Assembly: GCA_948099385.1 (NCBI GenBank)
Contig: CANUEZ040000117.1
Coordinates: 4,140,001 to 4,204,000, forward strand
Length of the DNA: 64,000 nucleotides
From: Fasciola hepatica
Lineage: Eukaryota; Platyhelminthes; Trematoda; Plagiorchiida; Fasciolidae
Reading direction: 5' to 3'
In this document: positions 58,301 through 64,000 of the stretch, piece after piece
Layout: every line of letters begins with the position of its first letter
How positions within the stretch are numbered: the first letter of the stretch is position 1
Notes under the pieces: generated by a model
What the model was told of the DNA's origin: nothing
The model's input: only the letters and a program-made list of their open reading frames with translations
Database searches by the model: none
Translations under genes and position numbers: made by a program

Positions 58301-58475
58301 CCTTCAGTAATATGTTGGTGCATGCACCGAGGTTGCGTACAGAAGAACAAATGGCTCAGTCGCAAACCACCGTCAAGCTCTGGAGAACGAACCAATGGCA
58401 TGTCATATGAACTAACGGTAGATGGTAATTGTGGAATTTCTCCACGTCTTGGACGGCCTGCTGACGTGCACGATG
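55321..58475. other. No recognised gene
   Basis: Frames of up to 177 codons (56084-55551 minus) and 111 codons (57478-57813 plus) have no known motif. Around 56800-56830 a TTGCCGGGCA-containing phrase (CTTGAAGCTCGTACTTGCCGGGCA) resembles the CR1-like tails of copies C and E, so part of 56100-56900 may be another worn tail. Confidence 0.45.
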
Positions 58476-58864
58476 TGTAACGACCAGCCGTGGAAAATCT
58501 TCCCCCCCCCCCCAAAAAAAAACACTGCAGTTCCACGTTTTCCTTAACATCACTCACTTATTTACAAAACTAACTTGTGTTTATGCACTGCACGTTTTTA
58601 TGAATAATCGTTTGTTTGTTCGCGTCCAGCGAGCTACTCTATCATATACTTGTTCTGGACCTGCGTGACGCACGTGACCCTTCCTTGCACGCCGCAACTC
58701 GGTTCCCGTTTTTTGGGTCCCGGTGATCGCATAACTGAGGTTTGTATCTGTTTCGTGTCATTGTTTATTTGATAATCTAGTATCGTAGAAATTCACGAAT
58801 GATCGTTTTCTGATTTTGAGATCCCCTTCGAATTTGGTTACGCACTGCTCAAAGGTATCTTACG
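58476..58864 (+). mobile_element. Old solo LTR of BEL type (second subfamily)
   Basis: TGTAACGACCAGCCGTGG... is related to the BEL-2 LTR along its length, including GTTCGCGTCCAGCGAGCTACTCTATCATATACTTG. A C11-A9 homopolymer run (about 58501-58522) expands it. Flanks CGATG and CGACG (58471-58475, 58865-58869) may be a decayed 5-bp duplication; the right end is therefore approximate. No internal BEL sequence adjoins it. Confidence 0.78.
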
Positions 58865-59129
58865 CGACGATATTCGGTTTTCCCACGCAGAGTACACCGA
58901 TTTTCCTTAGTCCTCCTGGTAGGCCCCAGGTGTTCTTCTTCAGCATAAGCCATAAACACAGGGCTACAGCCTCCGATTTAAACACTTGATGCACCTTTCT
59001 CACAGACCACCTCATTGTACCTGAGGCGGAGAAAGTTTCGTCTCAGCCTGTCCCAGTAAAACTGGTCTCCCGTAAGGATCTTTTCTAGGTCACCTATTCC
59101 TGGTATGCATAAGTAACCTTCTGGGAGCC

Positions 59130-59790
59130 CTTCCAGTGAACACCTCCATGCCAGTGGACAATGTGAGCTCCAGGGGTTCAAGCTCCGAACACCCGCAAAT
59201 TGCAGTCGATGAAACGAAACTTTGTTCCGAGAATTGGAACCTACTGACGAAAATTCTTGAACATTTCACGCGGCGGAGCATCTGGTCTCGTGTTTTACGG
59301 TAACAGATAAGCTATACCAGCATGGGTTGACCAACGCTACCCTAAGGTTCTGATTAGCCTGAAACCTACTCTTCTTCCATCATCACCAACTTGCAGGCAA
59401 TCCTGCCGTTGAAGTCCGAAACGTGATTCGAATGTCATTCCTGCACACCTTTAAGGACGATTTCCCTATGATTTTGGGTAATCACGTCCTTCCTCTGTCA
59501 GAGCACGGTAGCCGGATAGTACACCCTGGTTTTGTAGTGGGGCTTGAGAACTAAAGGGTGCAGGGGACTTCTAACAAGGCTGCTTGGGATGTTCCACCTA
59601 CGCTAACATGTCCACCTCTGGCCCCTCAATCTCAATCGATTTGCCTCAAGAGGCATAACGGGAATCTGCATATGCTGTTCTATCTATTTTTCTCAGGCCA
59701 AAACGATGACCTCCTCTCCCCCTTCCCATCTTCTCTTCGCGTTCATAGCAGAAAGGTTTCCAAATGAAGACCCATCCACCATAGGAAGGC
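59130..59790 (+). pseudogene. Second copy of non-LTR family 2 (RT C-terminal part)
   Basis: Reads QIAVDETKLCSENWN (compare QIAVDETKRWSEDWN at about 37490), then FFHHHQLAGN...VRNVIRMSF...DDFPMILG (compare FFSHHRQLAGKSAFRALNMIRMSS...DDFPITFG) and ends like the family-2 C-terminus (HSRKVSK). Stops and a frame change are present. It is 5'-truncated just after the catalytic block. Confidence 0.8.
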
Positions 59791-60849
59791 TTGTGCTGCC
59801 AATTTGACACAATCACAAGGACTGACAAATGTGGTTATCTGAACAGTCACTGAATTTGATGGCGCCACTTTCTCCGCCCGTGTGCACTGCTACATTCCTT
59901 TGGTACACACCGTCCAGCTCCAGCTTTGTGAGTTCTGCCCCTCTGCGCACTACTGAGTGCAATGGTTTTCGTGTCACGAACCGAGGACCAGGGGCTATTG
60001 ACTCCTAAAGGGTCCTGACTTAACTTGAGAGCATCCCAAAGAACGGACTCATCTACCACTTTGTCACCACCCTGTGGAACCACCTTCCGGAGGGTACTGT
60101 TCTTTTGCAGAACAATACAATCTTCAATAAAATGTCTGACCTCTACTTCAGCCTCCCGCAGTAGTTCCTTGTCCGACAACTACGAACATTTTCAAGCAGA
60201 AGTCTTTTTTCTGCATTTCCACTCATTAAAATGCTTGTCTCGGTTCGTGAACCTTGACTACTCGGCCCCCATCACTCTCGTTTCAGATCCGTGGCTCTGC
60301 AGGCAAGCATAGGTCCATCAAAAGCCGGAATGGTAGGGCTCAAGTCCTCAATTTTGTGTAATAATTCAAGATTTCCAGGCAACCGAACTCCATTGCATTG
60401 AGTAACGCGAAATCAGCCCTGGTCCTCCTCTGGCGCTAGATTCGTCTTTGTATGTTGTGGGGGGAATTGATTTTTAAAAGCCGTAATCCATGTATTGTCT
60501 TCCTGTCATCACCAGATTTTCACACTGTTCCTCCCCGTTTGTTTCAAAAACTCATTCGCGGTAACAGCTGAGGCACGAAATTCCCGAAAAAGATATCTAA
60601 TTTCACAAGGATTCTTTCTTTGTCGTTGAATGTGACCTTCGATTTCCATGTGCAACGTTTCCTGTCGGGGCGAATGTGCTAAGTCGTAGGTCGCGGTTCC
60701 CATTGTTTTTGTCGCTATTAGTGTTGACGTTTGCTTTCGTATTTAATTAGTTCTGGCTGACCGAGGTTTCTTTCCGCGTTAAAATACAAATCCTGCGAAA
60801 AGAAACTAAACCCAGCATACTACAACATGCTTTTCAGCTCGTTTCAATT
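59791..60849. other. No recognised gene
   Basis: The 110-codon minus frame 60179-59847 and a 95-codon plus frame overlap each other and show no known motif. Confidence 0.45.
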
Positions 60850-60910
60850 CTGTTTGCACTGGAATTTGTGTGGCTAAGGCCAATCGTGTGTCCAGATAGT
60901 TGTGTTGTCG
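60850..60910 (+). repeat. Short interspersed repeat, copy 2
   Basis: Same sequence type as 51972-52032 (TTTGCACTGGAATTTGTGTGGCTAAGGCCAATC...). The two copies are about 75% alike by eye over roughly 60 bases. Confidence 0.4.
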
Positions 60911-60951
60911 GCAAGTGTACGTAGCTCTCAGAACATTTCGAGGCATTAACA

Positions 60952-60999
60952 GGTGCCTGTGGGCCCGCTTACCCATGGATGGGCTCGCCCACGGGCACC
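60952..60999. repeat. 48-bp hairpin-forming inverted repeat
   Basis: GGTGCCTGTGGGC (60952-60964) pairs with GCCCACGGGCACC (60987-60999) with a single mismatch in DNA (a G-U pair in RNA). The inner segment also has CCCAT/ATGGG. It is a GC-rich cruciform candidate in an AT-richer area, 37 bases before the large inverted repeat. Confidence 0.75.
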
Positions 61000-61036
61000 C
61001 TTGCAGCACTCAGCACGTTCGTTACATTGGTTTTCG

Positions 61037-61681
61037 GATAAACATTGAAATAATGCGAGGGAAATTGATAACCGACGTATTATGCAATGCTTGGTTGGCG
61101 TTTTATTTGAATGTATTGCTTTATTTAATCGAAATGTCCTCAAAACCTTCGTATAGATTGCTCTATTTTATTCCCTCGAAATGGGTAAAATAAGGACAGT
61201 TAATTAGAAAATCATGAATTGGGAGATAGAAATGAGCATCGTGATACGTAATTAGGTTAGTGAAAGAGATAAACGAAGCATATCACGTATTTCAAACGAC
61301 TTACACAAACGGCTCAGAAGCCGGCCAAAAACCGCTCCGAAATTGGTCGGCTTTCGAGCGGTTTTCTAGAAGTTTCTGAGTGGTTTCAGACCGGTTCCTT
61401 AAAGGTTTGTGCCAATCGTTTGAAACACATGGTGTGCTTCGTTTGTCTCTCTCACTAACCCAAATTACGTATCACGATGCTTATTTCTATCTCCCAATTC
61501 ACGATTTTCCAGTTAATCGTCCTCATTTTACCCATTTCGAGGGAATGAAATAGAGTAATCTATACGGAGGTTTTGAGGACATTTCGATGAAATAAAGCAA
61601 TACATTCAAATAAAACGCCAACCAAGCATTGCACAATACGTCGGTCATCAATTTCCTTCGCATTATTTCAATGTTTATCTG
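61037..61681. repeat. Large inverted repeat (fold-back structure)
   Basis: The left arm 61037-61310 and right arm 61405-61681 are reverse complements with about 90% match by eye, separated by a 94-bp spacer. Arms carry ATAAACATTGAAATAATGCG at the outer ends and CACAAAC at the inner ends. No ORF of substance and no obvious terminal target duplication. It could be a fold-back or MITE-like DNA transposon, or two head-to-head copies of one repeat. A diverged partial third copy lies at about 62080-62310. Confidence 0.85.
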
Positions 61682-62079
61682 TATGAAGTGGCTACTAAGC
61701 AAACTGACCGAAAATCAATCAGCATAATAGTAAAAACTGATCGAAAACCGGCCGGAAACCAATCGGTTTCGATTTTGCTACAAGAGATGCACTTTTAGAT
61801 TTTTTTGAGCACCTGTTATGTCAAAATTTCGTTTACCTTGTGTGGCTGAGACGATTTCGCAGAAAGTGTGGAATTAGTCATAACACAACCAAGTCTGCTT
61901 GTGAGCAGACCTTCCGTCGTAGCGCACAACCCCGTTCGTAACGCCGGGTTCCGATCGGTTTGTTTGGTAGTCAATCTTCCACAAGTCAGCAGTGAATTTA
62001 TACGAAAAAAATGGACGACCGGATACTGTCCATCCTTTAATGAGCATTCATTTTCATAATGATTTTAAGACATTGAAGC

Positions 62080-62310
62080 GCCCTTCAGTACCAACTTATA
62101 GTTTGTTCTATTTCGTGCGCTCTAAAGTGGGTAGAATAAGGATGAATAATAATATTTCATCGTTTGAGAGATAAAAGCGAACAAGGAAAAACGTATTTTG
62201 GGGAAAGTGACGGAAATTATTGGAGTATGTCCCGTATGTCATGTGGACGGTTTGAATTGATTGGAAACCGACCACTGTAACGGCGCGAGCCGGTCGGCTT
62301 CTCAGCGGTC
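62080..62310 (+). repeat. Diverged third copy of the fold-back arm
   Basis: CTATTTCGTGCGCTCTAAAGTGGGTAGAATAAGGATG...GAGAGATAAAAGCGAA...CACGTATTT-like order parallels the left arm (CTCTATTTTATTCCCTCGAAATGGGTAAAATAAGGAC...AGAGATAAACGAA...CACGTATTT). Afterwards GCCGGTCGGCTT resembles the spacer. Confidence 0.55.
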
Positions 62311-62332
62311 TTACTATATGGGTGATTTTGTT

Positions 62333-62349
62333 CGTGCGTGCGTGCGTGC

Positions 62350-62381
<32 letters not shown>
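62333..62381. repeat. (GCGT)n(GT)n microsatellite
   Basis: Four GCGT units are followed by about 15 GT units. The His/Thr/Ala-repeat frames on the minus strand are products of it. Confidence 0.9.
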
Positions 62382-62384
<3 letters not shown>

Positions 62385-62479
62385 CTGAGCAATCGTCTTA
62401 TTAGACGTTAGTCCAGTTTTTGTGCATGAGGTAATCATATCAAGTTTATTTCATGCTATTTCAGACCGGCCAGCCAGTG

Positions 62480-64000
62480 GTTGGTGGAACTTTAAACAGA
62501 GATTTCTTCTAGGTCAGAAAAATGTGATTCATTAAGAACAGGACGATGGTGATCGATGTAGGTGGTGGCCTGGCCAGTGGTACTTTGTGAGAGCGAGCGA
62601 TGGAGAGTGGGATCACTGACAAAACAGTGGAGCGGATTGGAGGTTGAAGATAGATCAATAATAAACAAAAGAAAGAACGCGGTCGCAATTGTGGAACCTT
62701 GGGAAACACCAGCATTCGCAGGAAACGGCTGAGACAAAGCCCCATCGACTTGGACGGAGGTGGTTTTCTTGCCGAGGGAATGTGACATCCACAATAAGAG
62801 AGCCGGATGAAACCCCCAACAAAGACAGTTTCGGCAGTAGACCTTCATGCCAAACTCGGTCGAGTGCTTTTGAGATGTCCAGCGGGACCAAGTGAGTTTC
62901 TCCGTGATTATCAAGTGCGGCCGACCAGGATTGTGAGATGACCGCTAGGCGGTCACCCGTAGAACGACGTGGGCGGAATTCATATTGACGGCCACTCAAA
63001 CTCTCACGTTCAAGGAACAGACACAGTTGGTCGGGGGTGACTATTTCAAAATCTTTCGGGAGCACAGCAGTGAGGGTGATGGGACGATAGTTGTTAGGAT
63101 CAGGAGGGTCGCCACGTTTGGGGATGGGTAAAATGATCGCGTTCTTTCACAAAAAGGGAAAGTTTCTTGACTTAGGGAAGAAAGGAATGGATGATGTAAA
63201 ATGTTGCTAACTCTGGAGTTCACCTTTTTAAGACGATGGCGGAATACTGTATGAACCGGGTGTTTTGGAAACACTCGAAATACACGCAACCTGACTAACC
63301 TTTCGGATAGATATAACAGAAAGAAAAGCGTGGCTGAGAACGTGAGAGGAAGACAGGAGAGGTAGGACCAACAGATGGAGTAGTATTTAAGGCAAAACAG
63401 GAGAGAAACCGTGGGCCTAATTCAGAGGATCACAAACCAGAGAACCAAAGGAATTGCAAATGAGAGGAAATTGGTAAGAGCAGAAATTACGGGAAACCGC
63501 CTTTGCCAGGGACCAGAATGACCGACTACCGGTAGCGAATGAGTCTAGTTGTTCAACTTTATGGCGCGCGAACTGTTCTTCAGTTCTCTGTACCGTAAGC
63601 AAACATATGTTCCTAGCTTGCACGAAACTGTATCAAGGAGTTTGGCTAGGTGGTATCGCCATTTGCTGTATGCTGAGTTTTCCAAATGGACAACACGGTT
63701 GAGAGCGTGATTACATCACTCAGGGGATTGTAGGTTGCCGGGTTCAGAGAAGTGAGGAATGTAAAGATGCATACCTTGAAGGACTGCCTTCGCGAATTTA
63801 GAAGCAGACACGGAAATATCAGGCACAACGACAATCGTTCCTCGGGTAACAAGCCAGAAAGTCTCAAAAACCATGTCGGTCAGCAGAATCGTAGCGCCGA
63901 AAGGTGCGTCTAGAGTTTGGTTTTGGGACGGAATGAGTGAAATAAGTGGAAAGTGAGATGAGACAGTGGTCCAATGAGCCCAGGAGAGACAGAAAAGTGA
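62480..64000 (-). pseudogene. Jockey-like non-LTR endonuclease/RT remnant, family 4, running off the window end
   Basis: From the window end inward: a pre-RT linker with VPDISVSASKFAKAVLQ (about 63830-63770), broken sequence, NNYRPITLTAVLPKDFEIV (about 63100-63040), QYEFRPRRSTGDRLA (about 62990-62950), LDISKALDRVWHEGLLPKL (about 62880-62820), GVSQGSTIATAFFLLFI (about 62710-62650), and DPTLHRSLSQS after the degenerate catalytic block (about 62600). The RSTGD and LDISKA.DRVWHEGL blocks are typical of Jockey-type RT and differ from the CR1-like copies. Frameshifts are present. The RT C-terminal end is cut near 62480 and the endonuclease lies beyond the window. Confidence 0.8.

Noticed and set aside
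60952..61681. CRISPR array or bacterial attachment site
   Set aside because: Arms are inverted, not direct repeats with unique spacers, and the surrounding sequence is eukaryotic transposon DNA.
62108..62438. His/Thr/Ala-repeat peptides on the minus strand
   Set aside because: Translation of the GT/GCGT microsatellite.
1..64000. tRNA and rRNA genes
   Set aside because: Scanning for T-arm-like GGTTCGA and acceptor pairing gave only isolated matches without a cloverleaf; nothing supportable by eye.

Overview
The window reads as a repeat-dense stretch of an animal nuclear genome. There are no operons, no bacterial-style gene packing and no recognisable host gene. Nearly everything that can be named is a retrotransposon: Ty3/Gypsy elements, BEL/Pao elements, and non-LTR elements with an apurinic-type endonuclease and a CR1/Jockey-like reverse transcriptase. 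One Gypsy copy carries the tRNA-Trp primer site and the unusual CHCC Gag motif known from the CsRn1/Kabuki lineage, which was first described in a liver fluke. Together with abundant BEL/Pao and CR1-like copies this fits a parasitic flatworm (trematode or cestode), but that is an inference and no host protein confirms it.

Layout. 217-13300 is a three-level nest on the minus strand. An old CR1-like copy (12803-about 13300 and 217-2106) was split by a younger copy of the same family (2107-12791, 11-bp target duplication). That younger copy was then split in its 3' untranslated region by a Gypsy element (2350-7159) with an intact 1384-codon ORF and near-identical LTRs. 13900-15470 holds another non-LTR reverse transcriptase remnant (minus). 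18210-21157 is the 3' end of a CR1-like copy with its very long untranslated tail. 24700-26490 is a broken Gypsy pol. 27890-29050 and 35200-35265 are the CR1-like tail again, split by a nearly intact BEL/Pao element (29051-35199). 35270-38210 is a second non-LTR family. 38802-44220 is the CsRn1-like Gypsy, decayed but with a clear -1 frameshift signal. 44221-45297 is another CR1-like tail, abutting a decayed, internally deleted BEL/Pao copy (45298-49327). The right third holds a solo BEL LTR with target duplication (52709-53086, minus), CR1-like and family-2 fragments, an old BEL LTR (58476-about 58864), a 645-bp inverted-repeat structure (61037-61681) and a jockey-like reverse transcriptase remnant that runs off the window end.

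How the parts work together. The LTR elements encode Gag, protease, reverse transcriptase, RNase H and integrase for copy-and-paste insertion. The non-LTR elements use endonuclease plus reverse transcriptase for target-primed insertion. LTR divergence (1/347, about 3/379 and about 8/307 differences) and the nesting order give a relative history: CR1-like copies are oldest, then the CsRn1-like Gypsy, then the BEL element, then the intact Gypsy. Regions between these elements (for example 15470-17600, 22263-24690, 49715-52708, 55320-58475) show no supportable gene, only short open frames.
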